A stretch of DNA of 64,000 nt from CAJQQY01 sp045104975 (GTDB taxonomy: Bacteria; Bacteroidota; Bacteroidia; Chitinophagales; Saprospiraceae): the NCBI GenBank assembly GCA_045104975.1, contig JBGCCY010000023.1, positions 9,504 through 73,503 of the forward strand. Reading direction: 5' to 3'. The notes under the pieces are model-generated. The model was not told the origin of the DNA, ran no database searches, and saw only the letters and a program-made list of their open reading frames with translations. The translations under genes were made by a program, and so were the position numbers. Of this stretch, positions 52,403-61,132 are shown piece after piece; position 1 is the stretch's first letter; each line of letters starts with the position of its first letter.

Positions 52403-53161
52403 TTATGATCTTTCGAATAAGAAATTCCCATCTTCATCGAAAACTACAATCACTCGATCACCATCTATATTTAGTACAACGCCATAGTTTCCAGAATTCG
52501 TTTTTTGTCCTGCTCTTTGTATGTCCGCAGAAGGATAATTAGCAGTAATATAATCTGTAATTGTCGTCGGCAAGTCAGCAACATCTACTTGCGTAAGTCC
52601 TCCACAGCCATGGTGAATGCAAGACACTTCTTCAATGAAATTTCCGTCAACATCAAATTTCAAAACGACTCTGCCATCGCCTGTTTTTATCAATACAAAA
52701 TAATTTCCATTATTGTCATTTGTCTTTGCTCGCTTGGTTTCTGCATCAGGGTAATTGGCTGTAATATAATCTGTGATAGTTGTTGGTAAATCTGCTAATT
52801 CTACTTTCGTTCCTCTATGCCCTCTTCCACATGGTCCGTGTCCATGACGAAATCCTCTTCGACTAACCAAACCTTCTCCTCGCTCGCTAAAATAAATCAT
52901 TTCTCCATTTCCTAATTCTACCTCTAAGCCCAAACCTCTTGCAGCTATTGCTGATTCAATGTATGTTTCAAAATATTGCTCATCAACTGTAGTCTTAGTT
53001 ATTGCAGGTAATTCACTAATTTCAATAGCCGTTCTATTTTCAGATGCTACAATCTGCTCGATTATTTCCATATCCTCAGAAATACTTGACTCTTTGTTGC
53101 ATGAGGTTGTAAATAAGCTAAACCCAATAACTGCTGTTAAAAAAAATAATAAATTCTTCAT
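52403..53161 (-). CDS. PepSY-like (DUF2874) lipoprotein
   Basis: A 252-residue lipoprotein counted from ATG 53161, where the signal peptide starts (LLFFLTAVIGFSLFTTSC, Cys20). The upstream 18 in-frame codons are dropped. The mature part has an N-terminal region and two clear PepSY-like repeats of about 70 residues, each beginning DLPTTITDYITANYP and ending in a GNF-type strand (DGRVVLKFDVDGNFIEE; GDRVIVVFDEDGNFLFE). A Gly/His/Arg-rich loop lies near HGHGPCGRGHRG. The upstream region shares a bipartite promoter with the ECF sigma gene, so it is probably a target of that sigma factor. Ligand unknown; the His-rich loop may bind metal. Confidence 0.88.
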   Translation of the reverse strand: MKNLLFFLTAVIGFSLFTTSCNKESSISEDMEIIEQIVASENRTAIEISELPAITKTTVDEQYFETYIESAIAARGLGLEVELGNGEMIYFSERGEGLVSRRGFRHGHGPCGRGHRGTKVELADLPTTITDYITANYPDAETKRAKTNDNNGNYFVLIKTGDGRVVLKFDVDGNFIEEVSCIHHGCGGLTQVDVADLPTTITDYITANYPSADIQRAGQKTNSGNYGVVLNIDGDRVIVVFDEDGNFLFERS

Positions 53162-53253
53162 TTTAAATTGATTTTTAATGTTGAAAAAAAATGTACTAGG
53201 TCTATTCGATAGCAATGTTTATTTAAAATATTTTTAAGTAAAAAACTAAATAC

Positions 53254-53295
53254 AATCTATTGGTGTTTGGAATGAAAAAAAGGTTGCCTGAGTTT
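53254..53295 (-). promoter_or_regulatory. Predicted ECF promoter of the PepSY-like gene
   Basis: On the minus strand AAACTCAGGCAACC (53282-53295) is followed, 17 bases after CAACC, by ACCAATAGATT (box at 53254-53266 including the preceding AC). The same upstream 14-mer, spacer length and downstream box precede the ECF sigma gene. An A/T tract lies just upstream. The leader would be about 90 bases. Confidence 0.65.
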
Positions 53296-53340
53296 TTATT
53301 TTTTTTTAATAAAAAAATAACAATACATTTACAAAAACAA

Positions 53341-53379
53341 GAAGGAGCAAACAGTTAACGTTTACTCCTTCTTTTATAT
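53341..53379 (-). terminator. Terminator of the sigma/anti-sigma operon
   Basis: A 12-base stem (53341-53352 with 53360-53371, one mismatch) lies 27 bases past the stop of the barrel gene. It is flanked by A/T runs on both sides. Confidence 0.75.
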
Positions 53380-53397
53380 AATACTTATGGTTTATTT

Positions 53398-54984
53398 TTA
53401 GAATAAATAATTTACGCCCACTTTTACATTTGCCATCATCGGATATGTTTTAACCTTATTCTTTTCAAAAATAGGAGAAGTACTTTTTGAGAAGGAAGGC
53501 TCCAATGAAAAATACATTGATTCATTTATTTTCACTTCTGCTTCAATTCCAGCTAGCCAATCGATCGTGGTTGATTTTAGATTTTTTAATTCAGCTTTAT
53601 TATTGATTCGATTTCTACGAGGTCGAAGACCTGGGAATGGAGCATCGACTGCACTAATTTCAACATCAGCATCTAAAATAAAGTTGGTTAAAAAACCTCC
53701 TTTCACTCCAAACCTAAATCGTTCATTTCCGAGTGAGTATTTTGCTAAAATTGGAATTCCTAAGAAGCTTATCTTTTGATTACTTTCAACTGGAATATTA
53801 AATGATAATTGATCAACAATTGGATTCGCAGCAGCACGCGACAAAGTCACATCTGACTCAACATCTCCCATCGAAGTGATCAACAGAAATGCAAATTCAT
53901 TTTCAAAATCACCAGAGGAATTTAGTGTTTCATTTGCATTATTGTATTGCTTCTGAATTCGATGCCTTGCTGTGATTTCTGATTTGGTATATTGAAGTCC
54001 TGATTCGATACTCCAATTTTTATTGATTTGAAAACCCAGTTTAACTCCTCCACCTGCCGTCCAAGATTCCTTTTTTGGAATACTATTAATCTTATCAATT
54101 CTAGCTTGAGAAAGATTGGAATCATCAGCATGAATGGAACGTTTTCCTAAATTTCGACTCCCATAAATTCCAGTATAAAATCCCTTTTCTATTTTCCTTT
54201 TATTAATATTTAAAGCTACTGTTTCTTCAAAATTGGATTTTAAATTTTCTTCTTTAGCAATTGACTCGGTAATAAAAACTCGACTTGGTAATTTTTCTAC
54301 CATTTCATTTAATTTGTTTTTAATCAAAATTTCCATGCTGTTGTCAGAATTGATTTTATCCAAATTAGTTGAAGGATTATTTTCTACGATTACATTTTCC
54401 TTTGGAGAATTTGTATCATTTGTTTTTAGCAAAGGAACGTTTTCCAAATTTTGGTTAGCGATATTTTCACTATTTCGAGTTGAAATCGAAGGTGGATTTA
54501 TATTATTATTTCCACCTATTCCATTTTCATTATTTCCTGAAAAAGAAGTTTCACTTTGAGTCATCTCACTATTATCTCGTGGTGAAACTTCTTCATCTAT
54601 AATGCTTTGATGATTATCTATGGTGTGAGTATTTTGCTCCGCTATTGTCGTTTCTAATTCTTTTTGCTTGTTTTCTAACAATTCTTTTACATGCTCTAAT
54701 TGTTCATTATTTTTATCTACCTCTGTTGTTAGGTTTTCAATTTGCTGATTTTGAGAAGTCCATTGATATGCAAAAAACAATAATACCACAGATGCTGCTA
54801 CCGTTGCCCATTTCCAATAATTAATTGGTCGAACGATGGTAGTTGGCTGAATATCTGCCTCTACCCTATCCCACACATTGGAGGAAGGAACATCCCAACC
54901 ATCATCGGAAGGAAGGTCATCTTGCCCTTCCAGAGATTTTTTGAAAAATTCTTCGAGGGGATCTTTTGGTAAATTTTTATCCAT
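53398..54984 (-). CDS. Anti-sigma-like inner-membrane protein with C-terminal beta-barrel
   Basis: A 528-residue protein. Residues 1-58 are cytosolic and acidic (DPLEEFFKKSLEGQDDLPSDDGWDVPSSNVWDRVE), in the place of an anti-sigma domain. About 59-77 is a single membrane helix (WKWATVAASVVLLFFAYQW). About 80-118 is a coiled coil (NLTTEVDKNNEQLEHVKELL). About 120-235 is an Asn/Ser-rich flexible linker. About 265-528 is an OmpA/PorT-like barrel with repeated strands (SIESGLQYTKSEITARH, FLGIPILAKYSLG) ending in VGVNYLF. It follows the ECF sigma gene by 39 bases. The layout suggests a protein that reaches from cytosol to outer membrane and holds the sigma factor; this is inference. Confidence 0.85.
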   Translation of the reverse strand: MDKNLPKDPLEEFFKKSLEGQDDLPSDDGWDVPSSNVWDRVEADIQPTTIVRPINYWKWATVAASVVLLFFAYQWTSQNQQIENLTTEVDKNNEQLEHVKELLENKQKELETTIAEQNTHTIDNHQSIIDEEVSPRDNSEMTQSETSFSGNNENGIGGNNNINPPSISTRNSENIANQNLENVPLLKTNDTNSPKENVIVENNPSTNLDKINSDNSMEILIKNKLNEMVEKLPSRVFITESIAKEENLKSNFEETVALNINKRKIEKGFYTGIYGSRNLGKRSIHADDSNLSQARIDKINSIPKKESWTAGGGVKLGFQINKNWSIESGLQYTKSEITARHRIQKQYNNANETLNSSGDFENEFAFLLITSMGDVESDVTLSRAAANPIVDQLSFNIPVESNQKISFLGIPILAKYSLGNERFRFGVKGGFLTNFILDADVEISAVDAPFPGLRPRRNRINNKAELKNLKSTTIDWLAGIEAEVKINESMYFSLEPSFSKSTSPIFEKNKVKTYPMMANVKVGVNYLF

Positions 54985-54991
54985 AATATTT

Positions 54992-55025
54992 TACGTTGGA
55001 CGTTAAACGTTTTACGTTCGACGTT
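54992..55025. repeat. ACGTT repeat between sigma and anti-sigma genes
   Basis: Five spaced ACGTT units (ACGTTGGACGTTAAACGTTTTACGTTCGACGTT pattern) occupy nearly the whole 39-base gap. The last unit includes the sigma gene stop codon TAA. They can form alternative small hairpins. Confidence 0.7.
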
Positions 55026-55563
55026 ATTCCATAATACTTTTTTCCAACATCCTTCTCAACGTCGCTTTTGCTTTTGATAATTGCGACTTTGAAGTGTTGA
55101 CTGAAACGTCTAGTTTTTCTGCAATTTCTTTATGCGAATATCCTTCAATTACGTACATGTTAAAAACAACTCGATAACCATCAGGTAATTTTTGAATAAT
55201 TCGAGTTAATGCTTTGACATTCATTTCTCCAAAAACATCTTCATCTGTCGTGATACTATCTGAGAGATTTTCGATTTCTACATCTGAGAATAATTTCTTC
55301 CTTTTTCTAATTTGCATCAAAGCGACATTGACCATCACTCTTCGAATCCAACCACCTAATGGACCTTCTGCTCGAAATTGATGTAAGTCAGAAAATACTT
55401 TGACAAACCCTTCTTGCAGCATATCTTCAGCCTCCGCACGATCATTCGCGTAGCGTAAGCAGATTCGAAACATCGGCACTTTAAATTTTTCATAAAGTGC
55501 TTTTTGAGCATTTCGATCTCCTTTCAAACAGCCTTTTAATAATGTATTATCCGAATGCTCCAA
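55024..55563 (-). CDS. ECF-type RNA polymerase sigma factor
   Basis: A 179-residue sigma-70 family protein of the extracytoplasmic-function class. Region 2 is at about 20-90 (FRICLRYANDRAEAEDMLQEGFVKVFSDL, GPLGGWIRRVMVNVALMQIRKRK) and region 4 at about 120-175 (LPDGYRVVFNMYVIEGYSHKEIAEKLDVSVNTSKSQLSKA). It directs polymerase to specific promoters, and its partner anti-sigma-like barrel is encoded just downstream. Its own upstream region carries the same bipartite element as the PepSY-like lipoprotein gene, which points to autoregulation. The signal is unknown, probably envelope stress. Confidence 0.95.
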   Translation of the reverse strand: MEHSDNTLLKGCLKGDRNAQKALYEKFKVPMFRICLRYANDRAEAEDMLQEGFVKVFSDLHQFRAEGPLGGWIRRVMVNVALMQIRKRKKLFSDVEIENLSDSITTDEDVFGEMNVKALTRIIQKLPDGYRVVFNMYVIEGYSHKEIAEKLDVSVNTSKSQLSKAKATLRRMLEKSIME

Positions 55564-55584
55564 GTTGAAATTTATTAGGTTTTA

Positions 55585-55625
55585 TATCTATGGTGTAAAA
55601 ACGAAAAGAATGGTTGCCTGAGTTT
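55585..55625 (-). promoter_or_regulatory. Predicted ECF autoregulatory promoter
   Basis: On the minus strand AAACTCAGGCAACC (55612-55625) is followed, 17 bases after CAACC, by ACCATAGATA (box 55585-55596 including the preceding AC). Its CAACC has the AAC core common in -35 elements of ECF promoters. It lies about 22-60 bases upstream of the sigma gene ATG. Confidence 0.65.
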
Positions 55626-55744
55626 CTATTTTTTATAAAAAATAAAATTCACGCCTATTTATAAGATGATTTTTTTGAAAAAAAATTGTGGAGGAAAGAC
55701 TTGAAAAACTAGAATGGAAAAACTGAAGAGTTGTTATAAAAAAA

Positions 55745-55785
55745 GACCTTCCAGGTTTCAAAAATCTGGAAGGTCTAATTCTCTT
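55745..55785 (-). terminator. Terminator of the rimK/hydrolase operon
   Basis: AGACCTTCCAG pairs with CTGGAAGGTCT across an 11-base loop, with A/T runs on both sides. It ends directly before the stop of the M14-type hydrolase gene. Confidence 0.85.
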
Positions 55786-55786
55786 T

Positions 55787-56752
55787 CTATTTTATGACCT
55801 GACTTTGATATCCAATGTGAAAAAGAGCATCTCCTGCACTCACCACCGGTGCATTATTATGTCCGATAATATAGCCATCTTGGTGTGCCAAAACAGTATT
55901 TTTATTTTCGCCATAAGGATCATTGATAAAACCGAGTGGTTCGCCTTTGCTTACTTTTGCACCTGATTGTTGCGTCCATCGAAATAAGCCAGAACGACTT
56001 GCTCGAACCCAACTCGATTTTTCAAAAACAATTACTTTTCGCATTGGTTCGGGCGCCTTATTTATCATTCCCAAATGTTGCATCACTCGTTTGGTTCCTG
56101 CAATTCCATTGTCGATGGAGAATCCATCGTAGCGCAATGACTCCCCTCCTTCAAAAACTAAATGTGATTTCCCCTGACTAACCATTATTTTTCGAAGTGA
56201 TTTATCTATCGCAGGTTTTGCAATAATATAAGGTGCGGCAAATACTTTTGCTAACTCAAAACTCTCTAAATGCTTGCCTGAATATCGAACTTGGGGGAAA
56301 TTATACCGAGCACTTCCTCCCGTATGAAAGTCAATTCCAACATCAATTAATGGCAATACATTTTTAGTCAATGCCGCTGCAACTCTTGATGCTAAGGAAC
56401 CATTTGAACTTCCTGGAAAACTACGATTGACATCTTTTCCATCCGAAGCATCTCGCGAGAAATTAATAAAACCATACACATTTAATAATGGAATGGCAAT
56501 CACACTTCCTTTTTCTAAATTGTGAAACACCTTATCCTCGACCATTCGTCGAACCGTTTCTACACCGTTAATTTCATCGCCATGAACACCTCCCATCACG
56601 AGTAAAGTAGGCCCTGGGTTTTTACTTCGAAAAACATGAACCCTTAATTTAATCACCGTTCCTGATGGAAGTCGAGCAACGAGGATTTGGATTTCTGCAT
56701 TTTGCCCTAGTTCAATTTTTTTCTTATTTAAAATAAATGGTTGGTTGTTCAT
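55787..56752 (-). CDS. Succinylglutamate desuccinylase/aspartoacylase-family zinc hydrolase
   Basis: A 321-residue M14-type metallohydrolase. The zinc site is visible in GGVHGDEINGVET (His and Glu) and DFHTGGSARYNFP (the second His). Further conserved parts are GKDVNRSFPGSSNGS with the substrate-binding Arg, HLVFEGGESLRYD with the catalytic Glu, and a C-terminal beta domain (SGLFRWTQQSGAKVSKGEPLGF). Members cut N-acyl or amide bonds of amino acids. It lies 84 bases downstream of rimK on the same strand, as seen in other genomes, so it may process glutamyl-containing products or remove glutamate added by RimK. The reaction is inferred from the family. Confidence 0.92.
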   Translation of the reverse strand: MNNQPFILNKKKIELGQNAEIQILVARLPSGTVIKLRVHVFRSKNPGPTLLVMGGVHGDEINGVETVRRMVEDKVFHNLEKGSVIAIPLLNVYGFINFSRDASDGKDVNRSFPGSSNGSLASRVAAALTKNVLPLIDVGIDFHTGGSARYNFPQVRYSGKHLESFELAKVFAAPYIIAKPAIDKSLRKIMVSQGKSHLVFEGGESLRYDGFSIDNGIAGTKRVMQHLGMINKAPEPMRKVIVFEKSSWVRASRSGLFRWTQQSGAKVSKGEPLGFINDPYGENKNTVLAHQDGYIIGHNNAPVVSAGDALFHIGYQSQVIK

Positions 56753-56835
56753 TCCTTGATTTGGATTATAGATTATAGAAAATTATTTTAAGGATTTGCG
56801 GATTGGGGAAATCTTAAATCATTAACAGTATTTTT

Positions 56836-57750
56836 TCAATCAAAATAATTATGCTCTTGATTCTCAGAATCTTTGGGTTCTAATTCTCTTTCTATCGATT
56901 CAATTATTCTTGCGGCAACATTGACACCCGTTGTTTTTGTAATTCCTTCGAGCCCTGGAGAAGGATTAACTTCCAAAATTAATGGTCCTCGATTAGACGG
57001 CAACATATCGACACCCGCAACTTTTAATCCTAAAATTTTTGCCGCAGCCAAAGCTGTTTTTTCCTCCTCTGCTGTTAATTTAATGGCTATAGCGGATCCT
57101 CCTTGATGAAGGTTCGAACGAAATTCTCCAGGTTGCGCTCGTCGTTTCATTGCCGCCACTACTTTTCCATCCACAACAAATGCGCGAATATCAGTTCCCA
57201 TTGCTTCATTAATAAACTCTTGAACAAGCACTCTTTCCTTCAAACCATTAAATGCGTCAATCATCGAAACCGCCGCTTGTTTTTCTCCTGCCAAAACCAC
57301 TCCCACTCCATGCGTACCTGACAAAACTTTAATCACCACAGGACATCCTCCAACTGCTCGAACCAAATCTTCCGCACTTCCTGTATGATCTGAGAATACA
57401 GTTTTAGGCATTCCCAATCCTGCTGTTGATAATAGTTGCAAACATCGTAATTTATCTCTAGAGCGCAAAAGTCCATCAGAACTTGTGGCAGAATGAACGC
57501 CCATGAGTTCAAATTGGCGAACAATCGCAGCTCCGTAAAAAGTAACCGAAGCTCCAATTCTAGGAATAATTGCATCGACATTAGTCAAGACTTCATTACC
57601 ATAATAAATAATGGGGCAGTCTTGTTCGATCACAATATTACACCGCATGTGATCCAAAACTCGAACATGATGACCTTTACTCAAGCCTGCATGTAACAAC
57701 CTTTGAGTAGAATAAAGTCCTGGTCCCCTTGAAAGAATAGCAATATTCAT
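56836..57750 (-). CDS. rimK: RimK-family alpha-L-glutamate ligase (ATP-grasp)
   Basis: A 304-residue ATP-grasp ligase. The N-terminal pre-ATP-grasp domain (IAILSRGPGLYSTQRL, VLDHMRCNIVIE, IIPRIGASVTFYGAAIVRQFELMGV) is followed by the ATP-grasp core (VVIKVLSGTHGVGVVLA, VLVQEFINEAMGTDIRAFVVDGKVVAAMKRRA, HQGGSAIAI, VAGVDMLPSNRGPLILEVNPSPGLEGI). RimK adds glutamates to the C-terminus of ribosomal protein bS6 or makes poly-alpha-glutamate. It is the first gene of a two-gene unit with a zinc hydrolase. Length is normal. Confidence 0.93.
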   Translation of the reverse strand: MNIAILSRGPGLYSTQRLLHAGLSKGHHVRVLDHMRCNIVIEQDCPIIYYGNEVLTNVDAIIPRIGASVTFYGAAIVRQFELMGVHSATSSDGLLRSRDKLRCLQLLSTAGLGMPKTVFSDHTGSAEDLVRAVGGCPVVIKVLSGTHGVGVVLAGEKQAAVSMIDAFNGLKERVLVQEFINEAMGTDIRAFVVDGKVVAAMKRRAQPGEFRSNLHQGGSAIAIKLTAEEEKTALAAAKILGLKVAGVDMLPSNRGPLILEVNPSPGLEGITKTTGVNVAARIIESIERELEPKDSENQEHNYFD

Positions 57751-57942
57751 TTGAAATAATTATGAATTAAAAATGATGAACGATGAATGTTTGGAGTCTC
57801 TAGTTTAGAAAAAAATCGACTGTTGCTTTTTCATTGTTTTGACGCACTTTTTTTACAATCGTTACTAAAAATCAAGATAAATATTTATTTCCAGTTATTT
57901 GAGATATTTCTCTATCTTGAGTTTTAGTAAAAAACGAAAACA

Positions 57943-59283
57943 ATGAGCGAAACAAAGAACACTTCTACAATTCCTTTGGATGACAAGAAAATAATTAATG
58001 GTTGGGCGATGTTTGATTGGGCAAATTCTGCTTATGCGCTAGTTATTACTGCTGCGATTTTTCCAGCTTACTTTAATGGGGTAACCAATACCTATGACCC
58101 TGAGACAGGTGATTTGATTTCCAAAAATGTTACATTTCTTGGAATGACTCTAAAAAATTCTACGTTGTTTTCTTACGCTATTTCTTTTGGATATCTATTG
58201 ATTGCTTCTGCTCTTCCATTGTTAACGGGGATTGCTGATTATGCTGGACGGAAGATGTATTTTATGAAACGATTCACGATTTTGGGTTCTTTAGCATGTT
58301 TGTCTTTATTCTTTTTTACTGGTCCCGAAAATCTATGGCTAGGAGTCCTAGGTTTTATTTTAGCATTGATTGGTTTTGCAGGAGGGCAAGTATTTTATAA
58401 TTCTTACTTGCCGGTGATTGCCTCTGAGAAAAATTTAGATCATGTGAGTGCGAAAGGATTTTCTCGTGGATATATTGGAAGTGTAATTTTATTAGTTTTC
58501 AATTTAGCGATGATTACATTTCATGCTGAATTAGGTTTGGATAAACAGATGGCGACTCGAATTGCATTTCTTTCTGTTGGTTTTTGGTGGATTGGATTTG
58601 CGCAAATTTCATTTAATGCATTACCCAAAGATGTTCCTACACCTGTCACTCAAGGTGTGATGAAAAAAGGGTATCAAGAATTACAAAAGGTTTTTGGGAT
58701 TCTTAGAACCTTGCCTAATACTAAACGATTTTTGATTGCTTACTTTTTTTATATTTCTGGAGTGATGACGGTGATGATGTTAGCCACTATTTTTGCTGAA
58801 GATGAATTGAAAATGGATACCAGCAAATTAATTATTACAGTACTAGTTATTCAACTAGTTGCGATTGCAGGTGCCCATCTTTTTGCAAAATTATCCACTT
58901 TGAAAGGAAATAAATTTTCTTTGCTCGTGATGCTTTTTATTTGGATTGGAATCTGTTTGGCAGCTTATCTAACGACTGATGAAAATCAATTTTTTGCTTT
59001 AGCAGGAGTGGTGGGATTAGTGATGGGTGGAATTCAATCACTTTCAAGATCAACTTATTCTAAATTATTACCAAAAAACACAACTGATACTGCTTCATTT
59101 TTTAGCTTTTTTGATGTGTTGGAAAAAACGGGGATTGTCTTTGGGACTTTTCTTTTTGGTTTTATTGGGGAGAGTTTCGGCTTGAGGTATAGTGTTTTGT
59201 TTTTGATTATTTACTTCGTGATTGGGATTGGAATTTTGTCGACGGTGGAGGTGAAGACGCCGGAGGAAATAAAACATCATTAA
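57943..59283 (+). CDS. MFS transporter, UMF1/Atg22-like
   Basis: A 446-residue inner-membrane transporter with about 12 helices. The N-terminal INGWAMFDWANSAYALVITAAIFPAYF is the signature of the UMF1/Atg22-like branch of the major facilitator superfamily. ALPLLTGIADYAGRKMYFMKRF (MFS loop 2-3), FYNSYLPVIA and GFSRGYIGSVILL follow, with the C-half motif GGIQSLSRSTYSKLLPKNTTDTASFFSFFDVLEK. In yeast Atg22 exports amino acids from the vacuole; in bacteria the substrate is mostly unknown, perhaps amino acids or sugars. Single gene, convergent with the next one across a perfect palindrome. Confidence 0.92.
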   Translation: MSETKNTSTIPLDDKKIINGWAMFDWANSAYALVITAAIFPAYFNGVTNTYDPETGDLISKNVTFLGMTLKNSTLFSYAISFGYLLIASALPLLTGIADYAGRKMYFMKRFTILGSLACLSLFFFTGPENLWLGVLGFILALIGFAGGQVFYNSYLPVIASEKNLDHVSAKGFSRGYIGSVILLVFNLAMITFHAELGLDKQMATRIAFLSVGFWWIGFAQISFNALPKDVPTPVTQGVMKKGYQELQKVFGILRTLPNTKRFLIAYFFYISGVMTVMMLATIFAEDELKMDTSKLIITVLVIQLVAIAGAHLFAKLSTLKGNKFSLLVMLFIWIGICLAAYLTTDENQFFALAGVVGLVMGGIQSLSRSTYSKLLPKNTTDTASFFSFFDVLEKTGIVFGTFLFGFIGESFGLRYSVLFLIIYFVIGIGILSTVEVKTPEEIKHH

Positions 59284-59316
59284 TTTCAACAAGATTTAGA
59301 AAGTATAATGTAAATT

Positions 59317-59393
59317 TTACCACAGAGAAAACAGAGGAGGGACACAGAGAACTCTGTCATATCTGTGTCCCTCCTCTGTTTTCTCTGTGGTAA
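59317..59393. terminator. 32-bp perfect inverted repeat between convergent genes
   Basis: 59317-59348 and 59362-59393 are exact reverse complements (TTACCACAGAGAAAACAGAG...) with a 13-base loop, flanked by T and A runs. It lies between stops at 59283 and 59401. Probably a bidirectional terminator; similar CACAGAGAAAACAGAG sequences are widespread between genes of environmental bacteria. Confidence 0.9.
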
Positions 59394-59400
59394 TAAAAAT

Positions 59401-60921
59401 CTAATACTGATATTCATAACATCCCACATCAGAAAATTCTCCTCCTAGTCCTCGAATATTTCCATCTAAATCAAAAGGAATAGAAACTGGATTAATACTA
59501 TTAGCCTTCATCTCCGCAACTGACAACGAATCCAAATAATAAATATCCTCATTCGGATTTTCAAAAACCGCATCATTATTATCCGCATTTTGGCAAGGAA
59601 TACAATTACCAGGACCGAAAAAATCTTCAAACCCTTCCTGCTCCAATAATTCATCCACTCGAACAATACAGTCTTCAAAATTATAATTCATCGGACTGGG
59701 TAATCCATCTATGCAAGCATCACCATTAACCATCGAAATCTCATCTCGTCTCGAACCAAAAATTATCGAGTTTTTAAAATTAGCATTTAATCGATATTCA
59801 AAACAAGGACTACAACCTAGCGGGTCATCTGATCCACACAACAAATTAGTCATACTCAACGCAGGTGCATCCACTCCATAACTAGCCAAAGTACAATAAG
59901 TAAAATCATAGTCTCCTCCATACAAAAACCGAACAGCATTAGAACCATTATTGTAAAAAAGACAATTCGTCGCCTTCACATTTGCATGAACCCCAATTAA
60001 ACCTGCATTGGCAGTATTGTAAATTTTTGAATTTTCGATTGACATCTCTACCGATGAATCTGCATAAATTCCAAGAATAGAATTTTTTAGTTCCAAATAA
60101 TTAATGTCATGATCTTTAGTTTCATCTAATAAAAGAACACCAAACCATTGCCCTGAAATATCATCAAACGATTCTTCTAATCTATCGCCCTCCATGATGA
60201 CAGGATTTTCTTGAGTTCCATTTACAGTCAATGTACTTCCATTAACAAAAATTAGTCTTCCATCATTGTAAAATATCCTCATACTATCAGCGTCAAAAGT
60301 AGGAACAATTCCGCCATGAACATGAATCTTTGCACCTTCTTCAACTACAACCTTACAATTATCAAAAACAACAGTACCATAAAACACCCAAGGTTTTTCG
60401 TTTGTAATTAAAAACTCACCGCCCGCACACCCTGTTTGTAAAGCACTTCCTCCGCTAAATCTATCTGGAAAATAATTCGCATTTTGCCCCCATGATTCCA
60501 GAAGCACTTCTTGTGTATTTCCATTTATTTCAAAAACTAAATAATCCTCAATTACAAATGGACTATTCGTAAGAGGTTGATCTGGATCGATCGTTACTTC
60601 AGCAAAAATATACAAACTATCATTTCCCGCTATCTCAATATCAGTTGCGACACTTCCAGGAATGCCATCTACATTAATTTTATAAAAATTAGTCGTTTCA
60701 TTTTTGATACTAATTTTGCTAATTTTTATATCTTTTTTGCTTTGATTATATACTTTAAGAATTCGAGTCGCAGAACCCAATTCTGTAAAAACAGTATCAA
60801 ATCGCAACGTATCTACTGAAAATCCTAACATCACATCTGAACCTGTATCAAAATTATCAGTCGGTTTACATGAATATGTTAACACTAAAATCAAAGCAAA
60901 AATGGGTAATAAATATTTCAT
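59401..60921 (-). CDS. Lipoprotein with right-handed parallel beta-helix
   Basis: A 506-residue lipoprotein with a signal ending LVLTYSC (Cys18). Residues about 30-150 form an Ig-like beta domain (VYNQSKKDIKISKISIKNET). Residues about 160-400 show short repeats with Asn and aliphatic residues typical of a pectate-lyase-like beta-helix (VVEEGAKIHVHGGI, SIENSKIYNTANAGLIGVHANVKATNCLFYNNGSNAVRFLY). The end (GLGGEFSDVGCYEYQY) closes the helix in the way seen in other Bacteroidota proteins. No catalytic site was identified. Probably surface-exposed, perhaps binding polysaccharide. Confidence 0.85.
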   Translation of the reverse strand: MKYLLPIFALILVLTYSCKPTDNFDTGSDVMLGFSVDTLRFDTVFTELGSATRILKVYNQSKKDIKISKISIKNETTNFYKINVDGIPGSVATDIEIAGNDSLYIFAEVTIDPDQPLTNSPFVIEDYLVFEINGNTQEVLLESWGQNANYFPDRFSGGSALQTGCAGGEFLITNEKPWVFYGTVVFDNCKVVVEEGAKIHVHGGIVPTFDADSMRIFYNDGRLIFVNGSTLTVNGTQENPVIMEGDRLEESFDDISGQWFGVLLLDETKDHDINYLELKNSILGIYADSSVEMSIENSKIYNTANAGLIGVHANVKATNCLFYNNGSNAVRFLYGGDYDFTYCTLASYGVDAPALSMTNLLCGSDDPLGCSPCFEYRLNANFKNSIIFGSRRDEISMVNGDACIDGLPSPMNYNFEDCIVRVDELLEQEGFEDFFGPGNCIPCQNADNNDAVFENPNEDIYYLDSLSVAEMKANSINPVSIPFDLDGNIRGLGGEFSDVGCYEYQY

Positions 60922-61132
60922 ATTTTAAAGTCGTTATTTCTCTTTATAAAAGGTAAAAAAGATACTTTTATTGTTGTTTTCTAAAACTTAAATCCTCAAT
61001 TATTACGCAAAAATAAACCTTAAGTTGGATATCACAACATAGAGAAATAATTCCTTCAATAATGTCCTTTCCCTAACATCCCAAATCTATGGAAAAAGCC
61101 TACATTTACATTTTATATACTAAAAAACAAAC

